From NCBI GenBank assembly GCA_910584435.1, contig CAJUAP010000019.1, positions 9,599 to 66,995 of the forward strand: 57,397 nucleotides of DNA, written 5' to 3'. Position numbers and translations under genes: made by a program. The notes beneath the pieces were generated by a model that worked only from the letters and a program-made list of their open reading frames with translations, searched no databases and was not told the DNA's origin. Shown piece by piece: positions 42,861 to 51,296 of this stretch (its first letter is position 1; the number at the start of each line of letters is the position of its first letter). The stretch is from an uncultured Acetatifactor sp. (GTDB lineage Bacteria; Bacillota; Clostridia; Lachnospirales; Lachnospiraceae).

Positions 42861-44633
42861 TCATCCCTGCCCTGGCACCGTCTGCTCTCCCAGCGTCTGC
42901 CTGGACCACAGTGCAAAAAAATCCTCTTCCGGCATGGGCCTGGCATAATAATATCCCTGCACCTGGTCGCAGCCAATGCTTTTCAATAATGCTATCTGTT
43001 CTTCTGTCTCCACACCCTCTGCCAGAAGCCCCAGCTTCAGCTTATCAGCCATGGACACCACCTGTTCCAGAATCAGCCTCCCTTTCCCCGATACCATCAT
43101 ATTCTCGATAAATTTCTTATCCAGCTTTATCACATCAAAAGGTGTCTCCAATAAGATATTCAGTGAAGAATATCCGCTGCCGAAATCATCCATTAAAAGC
43201 GTATATCCCTTTCCCTTCAGCTGCAATGCCTTCAGACTCACCTGCTGGTCGTCCACAGTCTCCGTAATCTCCAGTTCCAGCAGTTCCTTGGGAATCTCAT
43301 TCCTTTTTATCATATCATCCAGCACTTCAATACAGTCATCATCCCTCAGATGAATTCTCGATACATTGACAGAAATCGGACAGGAGGCAATCCCTGCCCT
43401 CTCGCATTTCTTGATAAACCGGCAGGCTTCCTCCCATATATAATAATCCACCTTCTTGATAAACCCGTTTTCTTCAATCACCGGAATGAACTGATCCGGA
43501 TAGATCATCCCCCGCTCAGGATGCCGCCATCTGATCAATGCCTCCGCACCAATGATTTTGTTCTGCGCAATACTGTATTTGGGCTGAAGGTACATCAAAA
43601 ACTGCCTTTCCGCAATGGCGGCCTGCATATTCTCTTCTATAAATTTTCTGTTATACAGGGATTTCTTAAACTGTTCCTGGTAAACCAATACATTCGTCAG
43701 GACATTTTTCTTGGAAGCTTTTCTGGCAATCGCCGCCCTGTCTTCCATCTGACGCAGTTCCATTTCCCTGTCTTCCACAATATATACGCCATAGGACATC
43801 TGAAGCTTCACATCTTTAAACGAACTGATACCGGCATCCAGCGCATGGATGAACTCTGAAAGTTCTTCTTCACTGTCATACTCCGTTACCACCATGAACA
43901 CATCACTGCGCAGATTTATGAAGAACTGATCCTCACGGCAATATTCTCCCAGTTTTGTATTTACAAAATCCAATACCTCATCCCCGAATTTCTCCCCATA
44001 GAGATCATTGACAATCTTAAATTTACGGATGTCGAACTGGATAAATGCAATTTCTCTTGCGGAAGAAAACAATAACTGGTTCACCTGCCGCCGGAACCGG
44101 CGCAGCTTACTGATACTATTTAATAAACTCTTCAGTTCGTCATCTTCCGGAATATCCGCCAGCCCGATACTGTTTTCCCTGATATTCTTAAAATGCGCTG
44201 CCAGCATATCCTCCAGTATCTCAATACTGGCGTTCATGGCCCTGGGACACTCCTTTAGAATCAACCCTTCCCTGCGTATAACCGCCATCTCCTCCGGCCT
44301 GGAGATATCTTTTCCCAAAATATCCCTGCAATTACATTTATCATCCATTTCCTCCCTGAAACGATGAATAAATTCATCCGTCTTCTGGTTGCCGTACACC
44401 TCCAGTTCCCTGTCCTGAGCATCATAAAAGCCGATTGCCATTCCCAGCACCAGCAGGGATGCAGTGATACATCCGCAGATGCCGCCCTGGCGCATCCCGG
44501 CTCCAAAGCATGTACTGATTTTAAAAGCGGTCTTTAAATCCAGCCCGAGCTCTTCCGCAAATGCACCGAATAATGCCTGAGAACAATGATACTGCTGATG
44601 CAGCAGTTGATTCGCCTTTTCCTTATGCGTCAT
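42861..44633 (-). CDS. C_GCAxxG_C_C redox domain / degenerate GGDEF / EAL fusion (c-di-GMP phosphodiesterase)
   Basis: A 590-residue fusion. Residues about 1-100 are a C_GCAxxG_C_C-type redox domain (CSQALFGAFAEELG...CFGAGMRQGGICGC...LVLG). Next is a GGDEF-like domain whose active site is NLRSDVFM in place of RxGGDEF, so it is likely inactive for c-di-GMP synthesis. The C-terminus is an EAL domain with the catalytic motifs: GAEALIRWRHPERG, SVNVSRIHL, LELEITET, MDDFGSGYSSL, IKLDKKFI and LLAEGVETEEQ, i.e. active phosphodiesterase. A redox signal may thus lower c-di-GMP. Start at 44633, with GGGGGAAG upstream. Confidence 0.9.
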   Translation of the reverse strand: MTHKEKANQLLHQQYHCSQALFGAFAEELGLDLKTAFKISTCFGAGMRQGGICGCITASLLVLGMAIGFYDAQDRELEVYGNQKTDEFIHRFREEMDDKCNCRDILGKDISRPEEMAVIRREGLILKECPRAMNASIEILEDMLAAHFKNIRENSIGLADIPEDDELKSLLNSISKLRRFRRQVNQLLFSSAREIAFIQFDIRKFKIVNDLYGEKFGDEVLDFVNTKLGEYCREDQFFINLRSDVFMVVTEYDSEEELSEFIHALDAGISSFKDVKLQMSYGVYIVEDREMELRQMEDRAAIARKASKKNVLTNVLVYQEQFKKSLYNRKFIEENMQAAIAERQFLMYLQPKYSIAQNKIIGAEALIRWRHPERGMIYPDQFIPVIEENGFIKKVDYYIWEEACRFIKKCERAGIASCPISVNVSRIHLRDDDCIEVLDDMIKRNEIPKELLELEITETVDDQQVSLKALQLKGKGYTLLMDDFGSGYSSLNILLETPFDVIKLDKKFIENMMVSGKGRLILEQVVSMADKLKLGLLAEGVETEEQIALLKSIGCDQVQGYYYARPMPEEDFFALWSRQTLGEQTVPGQG

Positions 44634-44752
44634 ACTTCCCCCATTTCCGCAGCCGTCAATCCCAGCCGCCGCTTCCACAGCCTTCTTATCCAACATTTTA
44701 TCATATCCGTTCCCAAAACACCAGACAAAAAGAAGCAATGCAGAACATATAC

Positions 44753-44781
44753 GTAACAGTTCAGCCATGCGGGAATGTTAC
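44753..44781. repeat. GTAACAGTTCAG hairpin repeat, short degenerate copy
   Basis: GTAACAGTTC and GAATGTTAC flank CAGCCATGCGG. It is placed between the EAL gene start and the prs start, in the divergent gap. Confidence 0.75.
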
Positions 44782-44906
44782 ACATTTACGGCAATTGAAA
44801 AATTTCTTGACAAGCATACCTTTTTGGAAATAAAATGTAAGTGGATTGACAGAAACGATTCTAATCAAATAACAGACAATATGAAAAACTGCAGAAGGAG
44901 AAAAAA

Positions 44907-46034
44907 ATGGATTCCTTGTCATCAAGCCTTTCCATTCCCATTGTCATCATCCCTTTATACGGAACGGAAGAACTTTCACAGAAAATTGAATACTATTTAA
45001 AAGAAACCTATAATTCGGAACAATGTCATGTGATTAACTCCAACATTATCCGTTTCTCCACCGGCGATGCCAAAGCAGTCCTGGAACAAACCGTCCGGGG
45101 CGCCGATGTGTATATCTTAATGGACGTGGGAAATTGTTCCTGCTCCTATCAAATGTATTCCCAAACCGTCAATATGTCCCCTGATGAACATTTTCAAAAT
45201 CTAAAACGAACCATATCCGCCATCGGTGGAAAAGCATACCGTGTCAATGTCATCTCCCCCCTGCTGTATGCCAGCAGACAGGACAGGCGAATCTCCCGTG
45301 AATCGCTGGATTGTGCGATTGCACTGCGGGAGCTTGAGAACATCAGCGTTAAAAATATCATGGCTTTTGACGTGCATGATAACAGGGTGGCAAATGCCGT
45401 CCCCTACATGGGATTTGATGATTTATTTCCCATCTATCAGGTCATCAAGGCTGTAAAACGAAATTACGAAGATATGACCTTTGACGAAGAGCACTGCCTG
45501 TTTATTTCCCCCGACCTGGGCGGCACCAACAGGAACTTCAAATACACCAGCGAATTAGGGCTGGATATGGGTATTTTTTACAAGCGCAGATCCCGGACGC
45601 GTATGACAGACGGCCATTACGCAGTAGATGTACATAAATACATCGGCCCCCAAGTGAAAAACAAAGACATTTTCATTGCAGATGATATGATATGCTCCGG
45701 TACTACCATGCTGGATGTGGCAAAATACTGCAAAAAGCAGGGCGCCAGACGGGTATTTGCCATTTCCACCTTTGCATTGTTCACTGACGGCATTGAGGAT
45801 TTCAACGAAGCATACGACAATGGCATCTTAGAAGCCGTCTTCATTACCAATGCCTCCTACCGCCGGGACGAGGTCAGGAGAGCACCCTGGTACCGGGAAG
45901 TGGATATCACAAAATACATTGCCATATATATCTATTCCGTAAACACGGGGAAGTCCATATCAAAACTGCTGGATCCCCATGCGAAAATACATGCTCTGCT
46001 GCAGATACCTGAAGGCACGGAGCAGCAAAATTAA
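44907..46034 (+). CDS. prs: Ribose-phosphate pyrophosphokinase (PRPP synthetase)
   Basis: A 375-residue PRPP synthetase, making PRPP from ribose 5-phosphate and ATP for nucleotide, His and Trp synthesis. Key motifs: N-terminal IPLYGTEELSQKIEYYL, ATP/metal-binding FDVHDNR, SPDLGGTNR and the PRPP-binding loop FIADDMICSGTTM. It belongs to the longer Clostridia type. Start ATG at 44907, with GAAGGAG upstream. Single gene with convergent gene downstream; a structured element lies in the gap. Confidence 0.92.
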   Translation: MDSLSSSLSIPIVIIPLYGTEELSQKIEYYLKETYNSEQCHVINSNIIRFSTGDAKAVLEQTVRGADVYILMDVGNCSCSYQMYSQTVNMSPDEHFQNLKRTISAIGGKAYRVNVISPLLYASRQDRRISRESLDCAIALRELENISVKNIMAFDVHDNRVANAVPYMGFDDLFPIYQVIKAVKRNYEDMTFDEEHCLFISPDLGGTNRNFKYTSELGLDMGIFYKRRSRTRMTDGHYAVDVHKYIGPQVKNKDIFIADDMICSGTTMLDVAKYCKKQGARRVFAISTFALFTDGIEDFNEAYDNGILEAVFITNASYRRDEVRRAPWYREVDITKYIAIYIYSVNTGKSISKLLDPHAKIHALLQIPEGTEQQN

Positions 46035-46064
46035 GCTCTCCTGCTGATACCTGAGGCCGCACAA

Positions 46065-46145
46065 TGTGAGCAGGCGCTGTTCTTGCGCCGTAGAAAATCT
46101 TCGCGAAGCGGCCTCTGCCGCAAGCGATTAGATTTTCTTCTCACA
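46065..46145. other. Multi-branched palindromic element between convergent genes
   Basis: Outer stem TGTGAG (46065-46070)/CTCACA (46140-46145); one side hairpin GGCGC (46073-46077)/GCGCC (46085-46089); a second, longer one AGAAAATCT (46092-46100)/AGATTTTCT (46130-46138) with inner stems TCGC/GCGA and GCGGC/GCCGC. The element fills the gap between the prs stop and the metallophosphatase stop and could end both transcripts. Confidence 0.75.
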
Positions 46146-46146
46146 C

Positions 46147-47142
46147 TTATCTCCATACAATAAAGCTCTTGTCCTGTTCACTGAGCCTCATCATCTTTCT
46201 GCAGCAGAGAGCTTTTTTCCCCTGCAGCCAGTCCCTCCAGATGAAATCATCACCCATACCTGCCTCACCGCTTTCCGCCAGCAGCTTCTCTCTGCATTCG
46301 TTGATATACCCATGATCGGTACGTTTCAGCAGAATCCATGGATCCCTGGCACAGGCCATAAATATTTCATAATCCTTCAGCTCCCCATTGCTCAACACTG
46401 CCAGCCTCTTACACGCTTCCACCACATCATCATCGGAATAAGCATAAAATACCTCATCATCCTCCAGCCGGAACGCAGCCAGATTCCCCCTGTTGGCAAG
46501 ACCCATAAAACAGCCGCAGTCCACATTGATATTATTTCCCATCTTGTATATCCTGGTTGCAATATTACTGTATTTCTCCGGGTAATCGACACATTTGCTC
46601 ACCACAATCGTATGCCCGTGAATTACCCTTACTTCCTTTGGATCACATGATAAGCTCCATTGTCTGTCCCAGATAGATTCCCTGATATCATACCCGCCGT
46701 CCGTATCCGCTCCAATAAAATAGGGCACATATCCCCTGTCCACCAGCCAGGAATGTGTCACAATATTCCTGACGCCATGAATGATATATTCATGATACAG
46801 AGGCAGTCTGCCCAATTTCTCAGCAAATTCTCTCATGATTTCCACCCTGTTTTCGTTCGGAAATACAGTCATAAGCAAACCCATGCCGCCGTGAAAGGAC
46901 TTCATGGCATTGTAAAAATCATAATCATGGTTGCCTATGGCCGAACGGAACTGCCCATCCTCCGTAATATTTTCCATAAACCAGGATACCAGCTTATCAT
47001 ATTGCTCCCTTGACGGCTCTCTGTCCACAAAATCTCCCACAAATGTCACAATATCTTCCTGGGTCAAATTCAATTTTCCAAGCAATCGCATCAATGCATC
47101 AAAGCATCCATGAACATCGCCTATGACATAATGCATTTTCAT
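46147..47142 (-). CDS. PPP-family metallophosphoesterase
   Basis: A 331-residue phosphatase of the calcineurin-like Ser/Thr phosphatase (PPP) family. The metal-binding signature motifs are all present: GDVHG (8-12), GDFVDRE and GNHD, then IHGHT further on. Usually dephosphorylates proteins or diadenosine polyphosphates; the substrate is not evident. Start at 47142 with AGGAGG upstream. Followed downstream by the palindromic element and prs. Confidence 0.92.
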   Translation of the reverse strand: MKMHYVIGDVHGCFDALMRLLGKLNLTQEDIVTFVGDFVDREPSREQYDKLVSWFMENITEDGQFRSAIGNHDYDFYNAMKSFHGGMGLLMTVFPNENRVEIMREFAEKLGRLPLYHEYIIHGVRNIVTHSWLVDRGYVPYFIGADTDGGYDIRESIWDRQWSLSCDPKEVRVIHGHTIVVSKCVDYPEKYSNIATRIYKMGNNINVDCGCFMGLANRGNLAAFRLEDDEVFYAYSDDDVVEACKRLAVLSNGELKDYEIFMACARDPWILLKRTDHGYINECREKLLAESGEAGMGDDFIWRDWLQGKKALCCRKMMRLSEQDKSFIVWR

Positions 47143-47284
47143 TGCCTCCTATCATCCATGCCGGTTTTTCCCCGCATATTTCACTCCATACATTCCATGC
47201 CGACATCCGGCATTCATTTTGACTGCGCCGTTTCTGCAAGGCAGGTTCTAATACTTTCATTGTAATCCTTCATTGTAATATAGG

Positions 47285-47914
47285 TCAACCGCAGATATGT
47301 ACTTTATGAAAGGCAATCCACTCCTGCATGCTTTCCACTTTATCAAAACATGCCTCTTTCTGAAGCAATTGGTAAATCGCTGCCGAACGTGCCTGGCAGT
47401 TAATTGACTTTTTCGGATTAAACTCAATATCCGTAAACCAGGCATATGCTCCCAAATCCAGATTTTCTCCATATTGCTCCGTGAGCGCTTTTATATAGAC
47501 ATAATCGTAAAATGCTGTCATGGGATTTAAGGGCCATTCCACCCCGTCCATCACAAAAGCAGTCAGTTTTCCGGAATTAAGATGTCTCTCATCCCGTTTC
47601 GCTTCCCTGGGCGCTGCCTCCAGTAAGTCCGCAAAAGGTCCTCCGTTTTCATATTTCTTCGCCGCCTGAAAAATATTTTCTATATAGACGCCGTTTCTCT
47701 TCAGACTGAATGCACCTATATTCCTGCCCAGTTCTTCCATGCTTTTAGAAGAAACCTCCAGCGCCTTCTCATGGTACTTTTCAGTTATCTGCTCATGCAG
47801 CGCCGTGATATTTTTCTGTTTTTGTACAACCGCAAAGCCCCCATTCCACGCAAATTCAAAATATTCCACAATCACTTTACCGTTTCTCACGGTCCATGCC
47901 GGTCTTGATGCCAT
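47285..47914 (-). CDS. DUF6977-type, DarG1/NADAR-like protein
   Basis: A 209-residue protein starting MASRPAW and containing WNGGFAVVQKQKNITALHE, LEVSSKSMEELGRNIGAFSL, NGGPFADLLE and FYDYVYIKAL...YAWFTDIEFNPKKSINCQARS. This pattern is that of the DUF6977 family, annotated as NADAR-type antitoxin of the DarT1 toxin (DNA ADP-ribosyltransferase); NADAR enzymes remove the ADP-ribose mark. No DarT gene is next to it. Start at 47914, with AGGAGG upstream. Neighbours are a phosphatase on the same strand and the start of the kinase cluster; no operon link is evident. Confidence 0.65.
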   Translation of the reverse strand: MASRPAWTVRNGKVIVEYFEFAWNGGFAVVQKQKNITALHEQITEKYHEKALEVSSKSMEELGRNIGAFSLKRNGVYIENIFQAAKKYENGGPFADLLEAAPREAKRDERHLNSGKLTAFVMDGVEWPLNPMTAFYDYVYIKALTEQYGENLDLGAYAWFTDIEFNPKKSINCQARSAAIYQLLQKEACFDKVESMQEWIAFHKVHICG

Positions 47915-48240
47915 TTACAGCCCCTCCTGCCTTTTATCCTGTATTTTTCAGCCTGTCATTTTCTATTTTAACTTATTTTTCTACCGGTGTCCATGGGAAA
48001 AATACATTCTTACACGGCATCGACAGCCATGGACTTAATTTCTACTGCAGCGGACAAACCCATGTCTGCAAAACAAGACAGCGTTCTGAAAGAACTGATT
48101 GAACATTATCCGCTATTGTCAACAGTATGGTGAATGGATGCGCCCTCAAGCTTTCTTCAGGATATGCAAATAGTACACGGTACTGAAAACAGAAAAAGAT
48201 ATGCGGCGGCAGATGAGATTGATACACCGGAAGTTACACG
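47915..48240. other. 326-bp intergenic region with possible gene remnant
   Basis: No intact gene. On the plus strand an ATG at 48062 opens a 23-codon frame (MSAKQDSVLKELIEHYPLL...) ending at TGA 48133; it looks like the start of a SIS-domain sugar isomerase, but nothing follows in frame. An inverted repeat GTCCATGG/CCATGGAC lies near 47985-48035. No other signal was seen. Confidence 0.4.
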
Positions 48241-50130
48241 CTAAAACATTTTAACCTTTCGTACATCCAACACCGGAGGAAACGCCGCAATGTCAATCTT
48301 ATCAATCACAAGAACCGCATCACTGAATATTTCATTATCAAACAAATACCTCGCCAAGGGATTAATCAGATAATTTTCAACCACATTGCCAATGCCCCTG
48401 CCGCCATTTTGCAGGTTGCCAAGCGCCTCCTTTGTAAGTGTTTCCATCGCATTGCCGGAAAAAGTAAGCGTAATATGCTTTTCATCAGAGAGAATCCTGA
48501 CAATCTTGTTGACCTGCGAACTCAGGATCATCCTGGCGGCATCGGGACGAATATAGTCAAACACAACAATATTTTCACCGATTCTGTTAAGTATTTCGGG
48601 ACGGCCAAGCTGCAGTTTAAAAAAATCTTCAATTGCTTTCCTTATATGAGCAGACATTTCCTGGTACGGCATTTGGCTCGTTACATTAACCTCCCTCTGT
48701 CCATTCTCATTCACTGTAAAAATACCCAGATTACTTGTGAAGATAATAATTGTCTCGGAAAAGTACACCGTATTGCCCTGGCCGTCAGTCATTCTGCCGT
48801 CGCCCAGAATCTGCAGGAACTTATCGAAAATGGAGGGATGTGCCTTCTCTATCTCATCAAATAGAAGAATTGAAAAAGGATTATTTTTGACAGCATTTGT
48901 CAACTGTCCTCCTGCTTCATATCCCACATATCCGGGAGGCGCTCCCAGCAATTTCTGATCGCTGTGACTCTGAGCATATTCACTCATATCAAAACACTTA
49001 CAATAGCTTTCATCACCAAAAATAATTTCCGCAAGTGTTTTGGCTGTTTCCGTTTTTCCGGTGCCCGTTGGACCGGCAAAAAACAAAATACCTTTAGGTC
49101 TTGTATGAGAAGCCCCCTGCAAGCCCGACATTCCTGTAATTGCTCTCTTAATCACATCAAGCGTTTTGGTAATGGCAAAATCCTGACCCTTCACTCGATT
49201 ATCAAAAGCAGCCTTTGCATTTCTTATTTGTTCAGGCCGAAGCTTTTTCCAGGGATTCTCCCTGATTCCATATTTGTACAAATCAATTACATCACACAAA
49301 TCCTGCATACGAATCTTCTCGTTTTTACATAACCTGCGCAATCCGTTAATCTCAATAAAACGAAACCCTTCTGTCAATGCCACAAACTTGTCCTGAATTT
49401 TCTCAAGCTCATCCGGATGCTCATTATAATAAGGACTATCCTCCATATACACCTCACCGGCAAAGAAACTCCGAAAATTCAAACTTTTTACCAATGCTTC
49501 TCTTTCTTCCTTTGAAGGAGCGGATATCGTGAGAATTTTAACATTTGGATTCTGCAGATAGAACCAGGCCGGAATATCGTTTGCCTTGTTAGTAATAAGG
49601 ATCAGCAGATTCTTCAGAATACCATTGCTTTCTGTTTTAATATCCCTTGCTTCAATTGCTGCCTGCAGAAGAACAGTAAAACTATCAACCTCGCTCTGGT
49701 CCATATTGTCAGGAGATGTAATATATCGGGAAGCATAATCCATAATAACGACTGTTGCTTCCGCATTCTGTGAAAGGACCTTGCGGATTATGTCAGCTGC
49801 CCCATTTTTTCTGCTGCCGCCTTTAAACTCCGCCTTTATATATTCCTGAGAAGCCACGCCCCCTGACAATTTGGCAAATCCTTCTAGATACCCCTCCTCA
49901 CAAGTATTATAAAACCCGCGAAGGCTGTCATAGAAAATAATGTTCTCATAACCCATATCTCTATAATAAAAATGTAAATACTCCGGCAGCCGAAGAATAC
50001 TGCCTTTCGGCATGCTTCCTTCCTCCGGATATTGATAGGAATCCAGAATATTCCCTTCTAATATAATCACTGGCTTAATCCTGGAAAAAATACCTAGTTC
50101 CTTATGCCATTTTGAAATGTAAACACTCAT
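48241..50130 (-). CDS. ClpB-type AAA+ ATPase with degenerate N-terminal module
   Basis: A 629-residue AAA+ protein. The N-terminal half (about 1-280) has the order of an AAA domain (VIILEG..., VVIMDYASRYI, LILITNKAND) but no Walker A. The second half (about 310-620) is a complete ClpB D2-like module: GPTGTGKT (353-360), GAPPGYVGYEAGGQLT, ILLFDEIEKAHPS (Walker B), TIIIFTSNLG, and a sensor region NGGRGIGNVVENYL. So it probably forms a ring that remodels or unfolds a partner protein. Start at 50130, with AAGGATCG. It is the last gene of a kinase-FHA-radical SAM operon, 12 bp from the previous stop. Confidence 0.85.
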   Translation of the reverse strand: MSVYISKWHKELGIFSRIKPVIILEGNILDSYQYPEEGSMPKGSILRLPEYLHFYYRDMGYENIIFYDSLRGFYNTCEEGYLEGFAKLSGGVASQEYIKAEFKGGSRKNGAADIIRKVLSQNAEATVVIMDYASRYITSPDNMDQSEVDSFTVLLQAAIEARDIKTESNGILKNLLILITNKANDIPAWFYLQNPNVKILTISAPSKEEREALVKSLNFRSFFAGEVYMEDSPYYNEHPDELEKIQDKFVALTEGFRFIEINGLRRLCKNEKIRMQDLCDVIDLYKYGIRENPWKKLRPEQIRNAKAAFDNRVKGQDFAITKTLDVIKRAITGMSGLQGASHTRPKGILFFAGPTGTGKTETAKTLAEIIFGDESYCKCFDMSEYAQSHSDQKLLGAPPGYVGYEAGGQLTNAVKNNPFSILLFDEIEKAHPSIFDKFLQILGDGRMTDGQGNTVYFSETIIIFTSNLGIFTVNENGQREVNVTSQMPYQEMSAHIRKAIEDFFKLQLGRPEILNRIGENIVVFDYIRPDAARMILSSQVNKIVRILSDEKHITLTFSGNAMETLTKEALGNLQNGGRGIGNVVENYLINPLARYLFDNEIFSDAVLVIDKIDIAAFPPVLDVRKVKMF

Positions 50131-50142
50131 TATCCGATCCTT

Positions 50143-50691
50143 TCAAAAATCAGGTCTGTGTATTCCCACGGAAACAACTCCGTCCGCAAGAAAAAAATTC
50201 TGGATTCTATTTGTTTCTCTCTGCAAATAATATTCATATCTGCTCCTCTGTGTTTCATCCAGAATAATAATGTTTTGATTTGAAGATCCTCTCAATAAAG
50301 AATTGTCGTTCCATTCCTCCCTGTATTCTCCATCGATCAGAACACTGATATTTGCAAGCGCATCCGGCTCTAGGTCTTTTATATCGTATCCGGTATACAC
50401 AATGATATCATTGGAAATACTTTTTAACAGCAAAAGCAGCTGCTGCAGCGCCTCAGGCTGGTACATGGGATCTCCGCCGGTAAGCGTAAAACCGTCAACA
50501 GGATTGTCTTTCGCAATTTCCTGTACCAAATCGAATATTGTATAGGGAGATGTCTTATACCGCTCCTGAAACTCCCACAATTCAGGATTGCTGCACCCTT
50601 TACACCTGCGGGGACAGCCGCAGAACCAGATTCCTACCCGTTTACCGGGGCCGAGCACTTCCACAGGATATAAAATTCTTGCTACATACAT
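50143..50691 (-). CDS. Radical SAM protein, NrdG-like
   Basis: A 182-residue small radical SAM enzyme with CGCPRRCKGC (CxxxCxxC, 4Fe-4S and SAM binding) and FTLTGGDPMYQPEAL (GGE-type motif), most like the activating enzymes of anaerobic ribonucleotide reductase. No nrdD is present here, so it probably activates a different partner or modifies something within the operon. Overlaps the FHA gene by 10 bp and precedes the AAA+ gene by 12 bp. Start ATG at 50691, with GAGGA upstream. Confidence 0.85.
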   Translation of the reverse strand: MYVARILYPVEVLGPGKRVGIWFCGCPRRCKGCSNPELWEFQERYKTSPYTIFDLVQEIAKDNPVDGFTLTGGDPMYQPEALQQLLLLLKSISNDIIVYTGYDIKDLEPDALANISVLIDGEYREEWNDNSLLRGSSNQNIIILDETQRSRYEYYLQRETNRIQNFFLADGVVSVGIHRPDF

Positions 50692-51296
50692 TGTCGAATC
50701 CTCACCAGAAAATACGCTGCCTGTTCCTGCCGCCTGCCATTTATATTCATCCCCCCAACCCCCACTTCATCGCCATCTTTAAGCCTTGTTTTCTCCAAAA
50801 TCCTCCTGTTATTGACATATGTAAAATTTGTGCTGCTCATATTCTCAATATACAACTCACCCTTCGTTAAAACCAATTCTGCATGCGCCCTGCTGACATA
50901 ACTTTTTGCCGATAAGTATTCCCCCATGCTATTTTCTCTTCCAATGATAACTTGGCCGTCAGTCATTTTATAAACATATTTACCGTCAAGACTAATCAAT
51001 ACATAAGCAATCGCTTTTTGTTCTTCCTCCTTATCAGGTATGGGAGTGATATCCGAGATGTCATCTCCGCATAAGCAGCATTTCCGCGCATTGACTGGAT
51101 TATGTGCTCCACATTCACACACTCGAATCCATTTTACTGCTGCCGTAGATTGCACAGCGGAATTTTCCGTCAAGATTCTTTCCGTTTCTTCATCTGTAAT
51201 CTTAACCATAGTCAAATCAGTTTCACAGTTGACACATTCAAGCAGAGTAGGTTCGTTTTTGGTGTTACAAGAAGGACAAATCTTATACCTTTCCAT
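50682..51296 (-). CDS. Zinc-ribbon and FHA-domain protein
   Basis: A 204-residue soluble protein: two zinc ribbons (CPSCNTKNEPTLLECVNC at about 7-24, and CECGAHNPVNARKCCLCG at about 60-77) followed by an FHA domain (VIIGRENS...VSRAHAELVL, ENMSSTNFTYVN) that binds phosphothreonine. It is the obvious reader of marks set by the kinase in the same operon. Start at ATG 51296 (AGGGG upstream) rather than the GTG at 51305; it overlaps the large coiled-coil gene by 14 bp. Confidence 0.88.
   Translation of the reverse strand: MERYKICPSCNTKNEPTLLECVNCETDLTMVKITDEETERILTENSAVQSTAAVKWIRVCECGAHNPVNARKCCLCGDDISDITPIPDKEEEQKAIAYVLISLDGKYVYKMTDGQVIIGRENSMGEYLSAKSYVSRAHAELVLTKGELYIENMSSTNFTYVNNRRILEKTRLKDGDEVGVGGMNINGRRQEQAAYFLVRIRQCM

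Noticed and set aside
50143..50691. Anaerobic ribonucleotide reductase activase
   Set aside because: nrdD is not present in the window and the gene is embedded in a kinase-FHA operon.
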